Positions 25,032 to 33,868 of a DNA stretch of 47,652 nucleotides are shown here, piece after piece. The notes under the pieces are model-generated. The model did not search any database, was not told the DNA's origin, and saw only the letters and a list, made by a program, of their open reading frames with translations. The DNA lies in NCBI GenBank assembly GCA_038521625.1, contig JBCBKP010000025.1, positions 1 to 47,652 on the forward strand, written 5' to 3'. Both the position numbers and the translations under genes were made by a program. Each line of letters opens with the position of its first letter. The stretch's first letter is position 1. The DNA comes from JBCBKP01 sp038521625 (GTDB taxonomy: Bacteria > Planctomycetota > Phycisphaerae > Phycisphaerales > UBA1924).

Positions 25032-26540
25032 TTAAGTGATCGCCCCGGCGACGGCGAGGGGACGCAGCGTCGCCATCTTCTTGCGCTGGTGACCCTCCAT
25101 GCGCCCAAGGATGTCGGTGAGCGATGACACGGCCTCGAGGATCGCCGGGCCCTTGTTGAGCATCACGCATTCGGCGCGCTGGGCCATGGCGGCGTCGGTC
25201 ACCTCGCCCCGCGTGGTCTGGCCGGTCTTGGCGAGCGACGACAACACCTCGGTCGCCCAGATGACGGGCGTGTGGGCGGCCTCGCAGAGCCAGAGGATCT
25301 CCTCCTGGACCTCTGCGAGCCGCGCGAATCCGATCTCCACCGCGAGGTCGCCGCGCGCGATCATCACCCCGCCCGCCGGCGCCTGCATGAGCGCGAGCAG
25401 CAGCTCCGGCAGGCGTTCGAATCCCGCCCGGGTCTCGATCTTCAGGACAACCGCTGTGGGGTCGGCGTCCGTCTCGCGGAGCAGCGTGAGGAGCTCGGTC
25501 ACGTCCTCCGGCCGGTTGATGAACGAGAGGCAGAACGCGTCGACACCACCCGCGAGTATTGCGATGGCTTCTCGATCTGCCTCGGTGATCGCGGGCAACG
25601 GGTTGGGCGTGTCGGGGAGATTGACGCCCCGCCCGGTCCGCAGCTTCTGTCCCCCGGGTTTCGCGTTCGTGATGCGGAGGACCGCGCACTCGTCGCTCGC
25701 TGACTCAACGGTCGCAACGAGTTTCCCGTCGTCGAATCCGACGCGATGGCCGGGGCGGATCCCACCCAGGGCGTCCGGCTGCGTGATCCAGACCTCGGCC
25801 GGCGCGCCGGTCGGCAGGCCGTCGGCGGCGCGGTGGAGCAAGAGCCTGTCGTCGATCCTGAGACGCACCGCGCCCTTGGAACGCGCGCGCCTGGCGACGT
25901 GCGTGGTGCGCAGCTTGGGGCCGGCAAGATCCGCGAACACGCGGCAGTGCACATCGGCCCGCTCGGACGCGTCGCGGACTTGATCGATCATCCGACCCCA
26001 TGCGGCGGCGTCGTCGTGCGCGGTGTTGATGCGGAACGCGTTCGTGCCGCGCGCGATGCAGTCCTCGACGAATGTGCTGGCCGGATCGGCCGCCTCCGAT
26101 GGCATCGTGACCATGACCCTGACGGTTCGCCCCTCGGGTCGCGGCCCGAGCAGCGCATCCGTTCGGCGGTCCAGCATGGATCGTCCGTCGGTGATGGACA
26201 GGTTCACAGGCTCCGGCTCACATCCCGAGAGCGGGGGCTCGACGAGACGGCCGGCGGCGTGGCGTACGGCTGTCAGGGCGGCGAGGACCGCCGGCTCGCA
26301 CCGCCCGAGCGAGGAGAGCCCGAGGGAGACGAGTTCCTTCTGGAGGTCGCGGTGGTCCTGTGCGCGGAGCGCGAGATAGCAGATCAGGTTCGATCCGCTC
26401 GGCCGGAGCTCGCTGGGCAGGCTCGCGATGAACTGTAGATCGCGTTGCTCGCGATCTAGACCCGACTCGATCAACTGGGTCAGGCGGCTATGCACCGACA
26501 AAGCCCGCTCCTGGACGGGACTCGTTGTCGTGTGTGGCAT
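25032..26540 (-). CDS. Pyruvate-kinase-like protein with novel N-terminal domain
   Basis: A 502-residue protein whose residues ~138-480 match the pyruvate kinase barrel: R-I-N (R170, N172), D-L-A-G-P-K-L-R-T, L-K-I-E-T (K367 and E369, the catalytic Lys and metal Glu), A-R-G-D-L (metal Asp D398) and W-A-T-E (T430). The phosphate loop S-G-E-T is replaced by N-K-G-P, and the regulatory C-terminal domain is absent. In front is ~135 residues of unknown helical sequence. ATG 26540 was chosen because the longer frame upstream is Arg-rich and not protein-like. Catalytic residues suggest some phosphotransfer between PEP/pyruvate and a nucleotide, but classical pyruvate kinase activity is uncertain. 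It is divergent from PEP carboxykinase. Confidence 0.8.
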   Translation of the reverse strand: MPHTTTSPVQERALSVHSRLTQLIESGLDREQRDLQFIASLPSELRPSGSNLICYLALRAQDHRDLQKELVSLGLSSLGRCEPAVLAALTAVRHAAGRLVEPPLSGCEPEPVNLSITDGRSMLDRRTDALLGPRPEGRTVRVMVTMPSEAADPASTFVEDCIARGTNAFRINTAHDDAAAWGRMIDQVRDASERADVHCRVFADLAGPKLRTTHVARRARSKGAVRLRIDDRLLLHRAADGLPTGAPAEVWITQPDALGGIRPGHRVGFDDGKLVATVESASDECAVLRITNAKPGGQKLRTGRGVNLPDTPNPLPAITEADREAIAILAGGVDAFCLSFINRPEDVTELLTLLRETDADPTAVVLKIETRAGFERLPELLLALMQAPAGGVMIARGDLAVEIGFARLAEVQEEILWLCEAAHTPVIWATEVLSSLAKTGQTTRGEVTDAAMAQRAECVMLNKGPAILEAVSSLTDILGRMEGHQRKKMATLRPLAVAGAIT

Positions 26541-26884
26541 TTCCGATGATATGGAGCCCGTCGGGTCGCGTCCGCGCTCTGCGCTCGAATCACGCGGCGA
26601 TCGTGTTCTGCGCCGCCGGTCGCCCCGGCGAGGTGCGTGACCGATGGTCGTGATCTCCGCGGCGCTGTCCGGCCGGGCGCGGAAGCCGAATCCATGGCGC
26701 GGCAGAGCGCCCGGTTGGTCATCGCGCGAGTAGGTCAGCGGGGTCGCAGCTCGGCGACAGGCGGGCGGATCTTGGCGGGTCGCGCGGGGCCGGAAATCCG
26801 GACGAACAGCTCCATTTCTTGCGTCATGGAGCCTATTCTTCGGTGGTTTTGAAGGAAAATCCCCGAGTTGCAATGGAGGGCGCT
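26541..26884. other. Divergent intergenic region between PK-like and PEPCK genes
   Basis: 344 bases without a convincing gene; short frames here show no protein-like sequence. It must hold the promoters of both PEP-node genes, but no standard -35/-10 pair with correct spacing is obvious. Confidence 0.5.
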
Positions 26885-28759
26885 GTGAGCACGATGACCC
26901 CCGAGAATCCGACCGTCCCCGCGGCCGTGAACAACTCCGAGCTGGTGGCCTGGGTGGAGCAACTCGTTGCGCTGCTCAAGCCGGATTCGGTGCACTGGTG
27001 TGACGGTTCGCAGGCCGAGTACGACGGGCTCTGCGATGAGATGGTGCGGGGCGGCACGTTCGTCAAGCTCAACGAGCAGAAGCGTCCGGGGTGCTTCCTT
27101 GCGCGGAGCCACGCTTCCGACGTGGCGCGGGTCGAGGATCGGACGTACATCTGCTCGATCTCGAAGAATGACGCCGGGCCGACGAACAACTGGATGGCGC
27201 CGCGGGAGATGAAGTCGATTCTCTCCGCGAAGTTCGACGGGGCGATGCGGGGGCGGACCTGCTACGTCATCCCGTTCTCGATGGGCCCCATCGGCTCGCC
27301 GATCAGCCAGGTCGGGATCCAGCTGACCGACTCGCCGTACGTGGTCGTCAATATGCGGATCATGACCCGCATGGGCACGCCGGTGCTCGAGGCCCTCGGC
27401 GATGGTGAGTTCATCCGGTGTCTGCACTCGGTCGGCATGCCTCTCGAGCCGGGTCAGGCGGACGTCGCGTGGCCCTGCAGCCCGGACCCGAAGGACAAGT
27501 ACATCGTGCATTTCCCCGAGGAGCGCACGATCTGGAGCTACGGCTCCGGGTACGGCGGCAACGCGCTGCTCGGCAAGAAATGCCTGGCCCTGCGCATCGC
27601 CTCGGTGATGGCGCGCGACGAGGGCTGGCTCGCGGAGCACATGCTGATCACGGGCGTGAAGAGCCCGAAGGGTGAGAAGACCTATGTTGCGGCCGCCTTC
27701 CCGAGCGCTTGCGGGAAGACGAACTTCGCGATGCTCGTCCCGCCCAAGGAGTTCCAGGACGAGGGATGGGAGGTCACGTGCGTCGGCGATGACATCGCCT
27801 GGATCAAGCCCAACGAGGACGGTCAGATCTACGCCATCAACCCGGAGGCCGGGTTCTTCGGTGTCGCTCCCGGGACGAACTACAAGACCAACCCGAACGC
27901 GATGCGGTCGATCGAGACGAACACGATCTTCACCAACGTCGCGCTCACCGACGACGGTGATGTCTGGTGGGAGGGGATGGACGGCGATCCGCCGGCGCAC
28001 GCGATCGACTGGCAGGGCAACGACTGGACCCCGGCGAGCGACGTGAAGGCCGCGCACCCCAACTCACGTTTCACGGCGCCGCTCTCGCAGTGCCCGTGCG
28101 CCGATCCCGCGTACGACGATCCGAAGGGCGTACCGATCTCCGCCTTCATCTTCGGCGGGCGTCGGAGCACGACCGTCCCGCTGGTCTTCCAGGCGTTCAA
28201 CTGGTCGTTCGGCGTTTACACCGCGGCCACGATGGGGTCGGAGATGACCGCCGCCGCGTTCGGGAACATCGGCAAGGTCCGGCGCGACCCGCTCGCGATG
28301 CTCCCGTTCATCGGGTACCACATGGGCGAGTACCTGGGCCACTGGCTGGACTTCGGCCGCCACATCCCGAACCCGCCCCGCATCTTCAACGTCAACTGGT
28401 TCCGCAAGAACGAGCAGGGGGAGTTCATCTGGCCCGGGTTCGGCGAGAACATGCGGATCCTGACGTGGATCGTCGACCGTGTCCACGGGCGTGCGGCGAG
28501 CACGGAGAGCCCGCTCGGATGGATGCCGCAGTACGGGGACATCGACTGGCGTGGCCTCGACTTCCCGCGCGAGAAGTTTGACGAGTTGATGAGCGTCGAT
28601 CGCCACGACTGGCTCGCCGAGATGGCGAGTCACGACGAGCTGTTCTTCACGCTCTACGACCGCCTCCCAAAGGAACTGACCTTTATCCGTGAGTTGCTCG
28701 TCAGCGGCCTCTGGCGTTCGCCGGAGCACTGGGTGATGAAGGCGAAGCTGGTTCAGTGA
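26885..28759 (+). CDS. pckG: Phosphoenolpyruvate carboxykinase (GTP)
   Basis: A 624-residue enzyme of the GTP-dependent family (usual length ~610-620), interconverting oxaloacetate and PEP with GTP/GDP in gluconeogenesis or anaplerosis. The kinase-1 loop F-P-S-A-C-G-K-T-N, with the hyper-reactive Cys of the GTP class, is followed by G-D-D-I-A-W (metal), and then F-G-G-R-R and N-W-F-R-K-N. The start is uncertain: GTG 26885 has GGAGGG four bases upstream; ATG 26873 and ATG 26894 are alternatives. It is divergent from the pyruvate-kinase-like gene, which suggests joint control of the PEP/pyruvate node. Confidence 0.95.
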   Translation: MSTMTPENPTVPAAVNNSELVAWVEQLVALLKPDSVHWCDGSQAEYDGLCDEMVRGGTFVKLNEQKRPGCFLARSHASDVARVEDRTYICSISKNDAGPTNNWMAPREMKSILSAKFDGAMRGRTCYVIPFSMGPIGSPISQVGIQLTDSPYVVVNMRIMTRMGTPVLEALGDGEFIRCLHSVGMPLEPGQADVAWPCSPDPKDKYIVHFPEERTIWSYGSGYGGNALLGKKCLALRIASVMARDEGWLAEHMLITGVKSPKGEKTYVAAAFPSACGKTNFAMLVPPKEFQDEGWEVTCVGDDIAWIKPNEDGQIYAINPEAGFFGVAPGTNYKTNPNAMRSIETNTIFTNVALTDDGDVWWEGMDGDPPAHAIDWQGNDWTPASDVKAAHPNSRFTAPLSQCPCADPAYDDPKGVPISAFIFGGRRSTTVPLVFQAFNWSFGVYTAATMGSEMTAAAFGNIGKVRRDPLAMLPFIGYHMGEYLGHWLDFGRHIPNPPRIFNVNWFRKNEQGEFIWPGFGENMRILTWIVDRVHGRAASTESPLGWMPQYGDIDWRGLDFPREKFDELMSVDRHDWLAEMASHDELFFTLYDRLPKELTFIRELLVSGLWRSPEHWVMKAKLVQ

Positions 28760-28864
28760 TCCGGGCCAACCGGTTCCGAGCCGTTGCGTTCGGAGTCGTT
28801 GCGGAACGATCGAGGGCGGAGGGCGGCGCGAGGAAGTGTCGAGCCGATCAGCCCCCCAGCGGAG

Positions 28865-29308
28865 TCAACTCTCGCAGTGCGCTTTCAGATCGGTGAGATC
28901 TTGCTGGAGCGCGGTGCGCACGTGCTGGGTCATCCCGCTGAAAACCTTCATCATGATCTTCGCCATGAAGGACTCGGGAGTGGCTTCGAAGCTCATCGTG
29001 ATCGTCGTCCGACCGTCGGTCAGCGATTCGAGCGTGATCGGCGTTGAGTAACGCATGCCGCGGCTCCTGGCCTCCACGACGTATCGCTCCGGTGGGTTCC
29101 ATTCGGCGATCCACATGGTCTCGCTGGCCTCGCGTCCGAACATGGTCCGGGTCTCTCGCCACTTCGTGCCTTGGCCGACGGGACCGTCGCTGAGCATCTC
29201 GATCCCGCTGATCCCGCTGATGAACTCCGCCGCCGAGGGGATGTCCGTGCTCACGGCGAAGACCTGATCGATCGGAGCGTCGATTGTCTCTGAAACGATG
29301 ACGGCCAT
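28865..29308 (-). CDS. SRPBCC (START-like) family protein
   Basis: A 147-residue member of the polyketide-cyclase/START-like fold, a hydrophobic-cavity scaffold. V-S-E-T-I-D-A-P-I-D-Q-V-F-A at the N-terminus, W-R-E-T-R-T-M-F-G in the middle strands and a long C-terminal helix (T-A-L-Q-Q-D-L-T-D-L-K) are typical. ATG 29308 was chosen over the frame start at 29359 because the domain begins there. It is convergent with PEPCK; the ligand is unknown. Confidence 0.85.
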   Translation of the reverse strand: MAVIVSETIDAPIDQVFAVSTDIPSAAEFISGISGIEMLSDGPVGQGTKWRETRTMFGREASETMWIAEWNPPERYVVEARSRGMRYSTPITLESLTDGRTTITMSFEATPESFMAKIMMKVFSGMTQHVRTALQQDLTDLKAHCES

Positions 29309-29587
29309 GATTGGGATGCTACACGGAAGCCGGCGTCTCACTCGAGTACGCTCATGCAACAGCTCTGCTCGTTGTTCGCGGAGGTCCGCTTCGCCCGGGC
29401 GATCGTGCTCGCGGAACGGTCACGCCCGGGCGCGCTGGTTCGGGCACACTCGGCGTCGGACTCCAGCCGTGACCCCGATTCGGGACATGGTCTTCGGACC
29501 GTTGCGGACGATGGCCAGGCCGGGTTCTATCTCGCGTCAATGACCCGGACCGCACCCGGCCACTCCGCAGCATCCGCCGCCGGTGGA

Positions 29588-29713
29588 ATGGCCGGGTCTC
29601 GCGAACACGGCGGGAATGGTGACGAGTTGCTCGACACCGCGGACTTTGAGATCGAAATCACCGGCTTCGAGTTCGACGAGGCCGCTAACCCGCGGGCCGC
29701 GGAGCCACACTGA
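29588..29713 (+). pseudogene. Fragment resembling a ParB-domain DNA methyltransferase
   Basis: The short frame contains E-L-L-D-T-A-D-F-E-I-E-I-T-G-F-E-F-D-E-A. From memory this matches the segment D-(F/L)-x-L-x-T-G-F-x-x-D-E seen in ParB-nuclease/DNA-methyltransferase proteins of phages and mobile elements. Nothing else of that protein is seen in 29309-29713, so this would be a relic. A chance similarity is possible because the piece is short. Confidence 0.25.
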
Positions 29714-29894
29714 GCGGTGAGTTCGCGCCGAGTTCAAGTCGACTGTCGCGAGAATCTGGCAGGTCGTCGGAGCCTTGGCCGCCTCGGCGCCTGGACTGCC
29801 GAATAGCGCGCAGCACACCCGCCGCGAGGATGCCGGCGACCTCGCGGCGTCGCTCTTCAGTGGTCATGTGGTCGGGGTTGCGGCCGGTGGGCAT
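29685..29894 (-). CDS. Small mobile-element-associated protein
   Basis: A 69-residue frame (ATG 29894; ATG 29867 is an alternative start) contains T-T-E-E-R-R-R-E-V-A-G-I-L-A-A-G-V-L-R and ends with S-P-L-S-V. From memory this pattern, a charged helix leading to I-L-A-x-G-V-L-R with a short Ser-rich tail, recurs in tiny planctomycete proteins that sit beside site-specific recombinases. No recombinase is present here, so it is probably a leftover of an excised or decayed element. It overlaps the preceding fragment by 29 bases. Confidence 0.5.
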   Translation of the reverse strand: MPTGRNPDHMTTEERRREVAGILAAGVLRAIRQSRRRGGQGSDDLPDSRDSRLELGANSPLSVAPRPAG

Positions 29895-30016
29895 GGAAGA
29901 CTCCGAAGCAGTGGTCGTGTCTCGGGTTATCTATGCTGTCCAAGCGTGCTTTGCGCGGTGTTCTGACTTTCGATCAAAGCTACCTTTGGAGAGGTGGCCG
30001 CGTGCGACGGCGGGGC

Positions 30017-30709
30017 TCACTCCCAGATCACTTCGGCAGCTAGATACTCACGGACCACGATCTGGACGCTGAGTCCGCCGTTCCAGTTCACGCGATAGCG
30101 GTACATCTCAGGCTGAACGGTTATCCAACCGCCCGGGCCCACATCATCACCACGGACCTCGCGGATCATCGCTCGGCTGCCTACTTCCGGCCATCCAACC
30201 AAGCCGCCGTGATTCGCGCCGTTTTCAAAGTTCTCGCGATCGTGTTCGCTCATCGCCGTGAATGGAACGAAGTGAACGGACTCCGGCTCATCCGTGCGAG
30301 GCTCGTTGTATTCGAAGGCGACATGACCTCGTGCAAGCTTCAAGATGATTGCACGGACCCTGTCAAACTCTGGATTGAAGCCGGATTCGTCATCGCGCTC
30401 GTAGTATGCAGCATCAAGACGGGCCGCAAGGGCAGGCGATCGGTCCAGCAGTTTACGGACCTTGGCTCGTCCTTTGGCAGCGTCCACTGAACCGCTTAAG
30501 GCACATTCGATCAGGCATGCAAGGTATGCCTCATCAGGCGAGAACTTGCCATTGCACTCAGCACAAGCAGGCACTACCGGAAGCTCTTGCGGCAGCGGAT
30601 CGTCGAGCAGGACCTTCGAGGGGACATGATCGCGCGTCTCTTCAGGCCCACCACAAAATACGCACCAGCATTTGTTCCGCTGGTCTCCAAAGTCCCGAAT
30701 CTGTTTCAC
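30017..30709 (-). CDS. HNH-endonuclease-like zinc protein
   Basis: A 230-residue protein starting at GTG 30709. Residues ~14-60 hold C-V-F-C-G, R-D-H-V-P-S-K and C-A-E-C-N-G-K, the C-x2-C / D-H / C-x2-C-N arrangement of HNH-type nucleases with a structural zinc. The rest is a mixed alpha/beta domain of unknown type. GC content is visibly lower than in neighbouring genes, which suggests horizontal acquisition. It stands alone, next to mobile-element debris and a tRNA. It could be a defence or homing-type nuclease, but the third catalytic His/Asn positions were not confirmed. Confidence 0.65.
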   Translation of the reverse strand: MKQIRDFGDQRNKCWCVFCGGPEETRDHVPSKVLLDDPLPQELPVVPACAECNGKFSPDEAYLACLIECALSGSVDAAKGRAKVRKLLDRSPALAARLDAAYYERDDESGFNPEFDRVRAIILKLARGHVAFEYNEPRTDEPESVHFVPFTAMSEHDRENFENGANHGGLVGWPEVGSRAMIREVRGDDVGPGGWITVQPEMYRYRVNWNGGLSVQIVVREYLAAEVIWE

Positions 30710-30983
30710 GACATTCAGTCTATCTGGTTACAACGAGACGACTGTCTGATGCGGATGATCGAGCCGAACAGCCATGCATGCCCCCGCCCCTCCAGAGACA
30801 ACTACCCCATCACCCCGGCCCAAAGTTCGGCCAGAGACTCAGAGACTCCGGCCCCAAATTGCCGTTCAGGACGCCGTTCCGGCCCGAGCGGTTTATCAAC
30901 GGGTTCCGGCCCGAGAGACCAGCCTCAACCCCGCTCGCCCGCAAACCCCGCCGCCGGCTCGGCTTTGGGGCCCAAAAAGACAA
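30710..30983. other. Non-coding low-GC-border region with short direct repeat
   Basis: No convincing gene. It contains two copies of GTTCCGGCCCGAG (30876-30888 and 30903-30915), 27 bases apart, in a stretch with repeated ccggccc-like words. It may be debris of an integrated element beside the initiator tRNA. Confidence 0.4.
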
Positions 30984-31009
30984 ACGCCGCCGAGGTCTCT
31001 CGGCGGCGT
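30975..31009 (-). terminator. Intrinsic terminator of initiator tRNA transcript
   Basis: An 11-bp perfect stem (ACGCCGCCGAG paired with CTCGGCGGCGT, 30984-31009) with a 4-base loop is followed on the minus strand by TTTGTCTTTTT. This is a textbook factor-independent terminator for transcription leaving the tRNA gene leftward. Confidence 0.88.
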
Positions 31010-31055
31010 CGTGCGTGAACCGGTGAGCCAGTCGCGTTTGCAACCGGCTCGGTAA

Positions 31056-31129
<74 letters not shown>

Positions 31130-31321
31130 GTCAGGTCGGGACTTTAGGCGGCACGCTCTTCGTGGTCAATCCGCTGGCGGTCTGACGCCGCGCGATCGGG
31201 CCTAGGACGGCGCGGCCCGACGACGCTCGATCGGATCGATCGACCGCACGTCGCGGTCGGCGGCGGACTGATCGCGACGTAGCGGGTGCGGCGCGGGGCG
31301 GATCCTGGCAGACTGCGTGGC

Positions 31322-32176
31322 GTGGTCGTGCACGTTGATATCGCGGTCCGCTGTTCTTGCGAGCTCGGCGAGGGGCCCGTCTGGCACGACGGCGTGCTCC
31401 GCTGGGTCGACATCAACCGCGGTGACGTCTATTGCTGGCGGTCGGGCGATGCGGCCGCGCAGTCGACGACGGTCGGCGGGTTCGTGAGCGCGATCATCCC
31501 GCGGCGTCGCGGCGGGTGCCTGCTCGCGCGTCAGCACGAGATCCAGGAATTTGACGAGTCGACCGGGCCCGGGCGGGTCGTCGCGCGCGTCCCGCGGGCG
31601 GATCCCCGCGTGCGTCTGAATGACGCGAAGTGCGACCCGGGCGGTCGGTTGTGGTTCGGCGAGCTCCACCTCGACGGGTCTTCGGACGCGTGCCGGCTGT
31701 TCAGCCTCGATCGGTCTGGCTCACCGCGGATGATGCTCGAGGGTGTGTCGCTCTCGAATGGGCTCGGCTGGGCCGCCGACGGGGCGTCGATGTTCTTCGT
31801 CGATTCGGCGCGGGGGACGCTGGACCGGTTCCGCTTCGACGATGGCGAGATCAGCGAGCGGTGCCTGGTTCGAGCCTTCGACGACGCGACGCCGGACGGG
31901 CTCGCCGTCGATCTCGAAGGGGGCGTGTGGGTCGCGCTCTGGGACGGGGGGCGTGTCGTCCGTGTCGACGGGATCTCGGGGGAACTCCTCGGTGAGGTCA
32001 GGGTCCCGGTCTCGCGGCCGACCTCATGCTGCTTTGGTGGCGATGACCTGCGGACGCTCTACATCACGAGCGCGCTGCCTGAGGAGGCTCGTCGAACGAG
32101 CGAGCCGGAGGCGGGCTGCGTGTTCGCGGCGCGCGCGGGCGTCGCCGGTGTGCCGGTCGAGCATTGCGCCATCTGA
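31322..32176 (+). CDS. SMP-30/gluconolactonase-family protein
   Basis: A ~284-residue six-bladed beta-propeller of the SMP-30 family, lactone hydrolases that bind one divalent metal. Likely ligands are the Glu in L-G-E-G-P-V-W, Asn in R-L-N-D-A-K-C-D, Asn in L-S-N-G-L-G-W and Asp in T-P-D-G-L-A-V-D. R-L-W-F-G is also typical. Start: GTG 31322 or 31328; the frame opens at GTG 31286, but the propeller begins near V-H-V-D-I-A-V. It sits between the initiator tRNA and a 2-hydroxyacid dehydrogenase (convergent). A role with a sugar lactone is plausible but unproven. Confidence 0.85.
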   Translation: MVVHVDIAVRCSCELGEGPVWHDGVLRWVDINRGDVYCWRSGDAAAQSTTVGGFVSAIIPRRRGGCLLARQHEIQEFDESTGPGRVVARVPRADPRVRLNDAKCDPGGRLWFGELHLDGSSDACRLFSLDRSGSPRMMLEGVSLSNGLGWAADGASMFFVDSARGTLDRFRFDDGEISERCLVRAFDDATPDGLAVDLEGGVWVALWDGGRVVRVDGISGELLGEVRVPVSRPTSCCFGGDDLRTLYITSALPEEARRTSEPEAGCVFAARAGVAGVPVEHCAI

Positions 32177-32204
32177 CCGAAGCGACGCAGCCGGCGCGGA
32201 GTCG

Positions 32205-33191
32205 TCACCGGACGGCGGGTCGAGCGGCGGCGCCGCGCGTCATCACCACGGCTTCGTTCGAGCGCTCGAGCAGATCACGCATGTTCGCGAGCACGGCCCG
32301 GTGCGTGGCCATCGCGGCACGTGGGCTGGAGTTCGCCTGGTGCGGCGTGAAGATCGCGTTGGCGCACTCGAGGATGCCGGTCTCCGCCCGGGGCGGCTCG
32401 TTCTCGAAGACGTCCAGGCCGGCGCCGCCCAGCTTGCCGGACCGCAGCGCTTCGGCGAGCGCCGCCTCATCGACGACCGGTCCGCGGGAGGTGTTGATCA
32501 GAAGCGCTCCGTCGCCCATCCGTCCGATGCTCTCGCGGTTGATCAGGTGCCGCGATGTCTTGTTGAGATCGCAGTGGAGCGTGACGATGTCCGAATCCCG
32601 CAGAAGCTCCGCGAACGCAACGCGGCGGGCGCCGGTCGAGTCGAGAAGCTGCTGAGGTGGAGCGACGGGATCCGTGCAGAGGATGTCTGAGCCGAACGCC
32701 CGGAGCCGCCTGATGACCTCGGAGCCGATGTTCCCGACACCGACGACGCCGACGGTGAGCTCGGCGAGCGACGGGCCGTCGATCCTCGTCCAGCCGCCGC
32801 GGCGGATCGATTCGTGCTGGGGCAGGAGGCCGCGGGTCAGCGCGAGCATCATGGCGAACGTGTGGTCGGCGACCGGCACGGTGAACGCGTCGGGGACATT
32901 CCGCACGAGGAGCCCGCGTTCGCGGGCGGCGTCGAGGTCGATCGCGTCGACCCCGGTGCCCCATTTGCAGATGACGCGCAGGTCGGGGCACGCGTCCATC
33001 ACACGTGCCGTGAATCGATCCCCGCCGCAGATCACGCCCCGGCACCCGTCGAGCCACCCGATGAGCTCATCCTCTCCGAGGCATTGGCGGACGTCGGCGC
33101 GCACGATCTCCCAACACTCGGCATCGAATAGGTGTGAGACGGAGTCCCAGTCTCGCAGGAGACGTGGTCCGCTGATGAGAACACGAGTCAT
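32205..33191 (-). CDS. D-isomer-specific 2-hydroxyacid dehydrogenase
   Basis: A 328-residue NAD+-dependent dehydrogenase of the phosphoglycerate-dehydrogenase type. Rossmann loop G-V-V-G-V-G-N-I-G-S; catalytic Arg in N-T-S-R-G-P-V-V-D; Glu in D-V-F-E-N-E-P-P; His in F-T-P-H-Q-A-N. It lacks the C-terminal ACT regulatory domain. The ATG overlaps the stop of the cytidylyltransferase-like gene upstream (ATGA), so it is the last gene of a three-gene minus-strand operon. It may act on a keto acid or a sugar-derived hydroxy acid for the glycan locus. Confidence 0.9.
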   Translation of the reverse strand: MTRVLISGPRLLRDWDSVSHLFDAECWEIVRADVRQCLGEDELIGWLDGCRGVICGGDRFTARVMDACPDLRVICKWGTGVDAIDLDAARERGLLVRNVPDAFTVPVADHTFAMMLALTRGLLPQHESIRRGGWTRIDGPSLAELTVGVVGVGNIGSEVIRRLRAFGSDILCTDPVAPPQQLLDSTGARRVAFAELLRDSDIVTLHCDLNKTSRHLINRESIGRMGDGALLINTSRGPVVDEAALAEALRSGKLGGAGLDVFENEPPRAETGILECANAIFTPHQANSSPRAAMATHRAVLANMRDLLERSNEAVVMTRGAAARPAVR

Positions 33192-33868
33192 GTCGCAGCC
33201 TCCTGTGGTCGCAGCGCGGCGAACGCCGCCTCGGCCATCGCCCACGTCGCCTCATCGTCGATGTCGATCGCCTCGAGCCGGTCGATCTCGATCATGATCG
33301 GGCGGCGGCCGATCCGGCCCCCCGCCGACTCGAACGACGAACGGCTGAAGAGATACAGATTCGAGTTCTCTTCGAAGACGGGTCGGAGGTCCTGCGTACG
33401 GACGAGATCGTCGGGGTCGTGGTTCAGCGGGGCGCCGGAGCCGTCGTACAGACGCGTTTGCAGGCGGGTCACGCCGAACGCCGAGTCGTGGCCCGGCGAA
33501 GCGGCGAGGCGGCGCGCGGCAGAATCGATCGTCTCCGGGCGGAGGAGAGGGTTCGTGCAGTGTGTTTGGAGAAACGACTCGCCGGGCAACTCGCTCAGGT
33601 CGTGCTCGAGAATCCTGTTCATGTCGACCGACCCGCCGAGGAGCTTGCGCGGACGGCGGACGATCCGCACCGACGGGAAGCGGGCGCGGACACCCTCGGC
33701 GATCTCGTCGCTGTCCGTGTCGACGGCGATCGCCTCGACGCATTCGCATCGTGCGAGCACCTCGATGATGCGGCAGTACAGCGGATCCCCGTGAAAGAGA
33801 CGGCGGTTCTTGGCCGGCACGCGCTCGCTGTCGTGGCGCATCGGGACGATGGCGGTCAGCCGGCGCAC
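33188..33868 (-). CDS. Acylneuraminate-cytidylyltransferase-like protein
   Basis: A 226-residue nucleotidyltransferase of the CMP-sialate/CMP-KDO synthetase superfamily. It starts with A-I-V-P-M-R-H-D-S-E-R-V-P-A-K-N, a variant of the A-I-I-P-A-R-x-x-S-x-x-x-P-x-K-N motif, followed by D-T-D-S-D-E-I and a core Q-T-H-C-T-N-P-L-L-R. The predicted reaction is transfer of CMP from CTP to a 3-deoxy-keto-acid sugar. GTG 33868 lies 12 bases inside the end of the upstream gene, giving coupled translation; an upstream ATG is not available in frame. Its substrate cannot be deduced. Confidence 0.85.
   Translation of the reverse strand: MRRLTAIVPMRHDSERVPAKNRRLFHGDPLYCRIIEVLARCECVEAIAVDTDSDEIAEGVRARFPSVRIVRRPRKLLGGSVDMNRILEHDLSELPGESFLQTHCTNPLLRPETIDSAARRLAASPGHDSAFGVTRLQTRLYDGSGAPLNHDPDDLVRTQDLRPVFEENSNLYLFSRSSFESAGGRIGRRPIMIEIDRLEAIDIDDEATWAMAEAAFAALRPQEAAT

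Noticed and set aside
26819..26840. TTGCGT and TATTCT as a promoter for PEPCK
   Set aside because: The spacer is only about nine bases, too short for a sigma-70-type promoter.
28765..28775. AACCGGTT after the PEPCK gene as a second LacI-type operator
   Set aside because: Only the 8-base core is palindromic and it lies downstream of a gene, between convergent genes.
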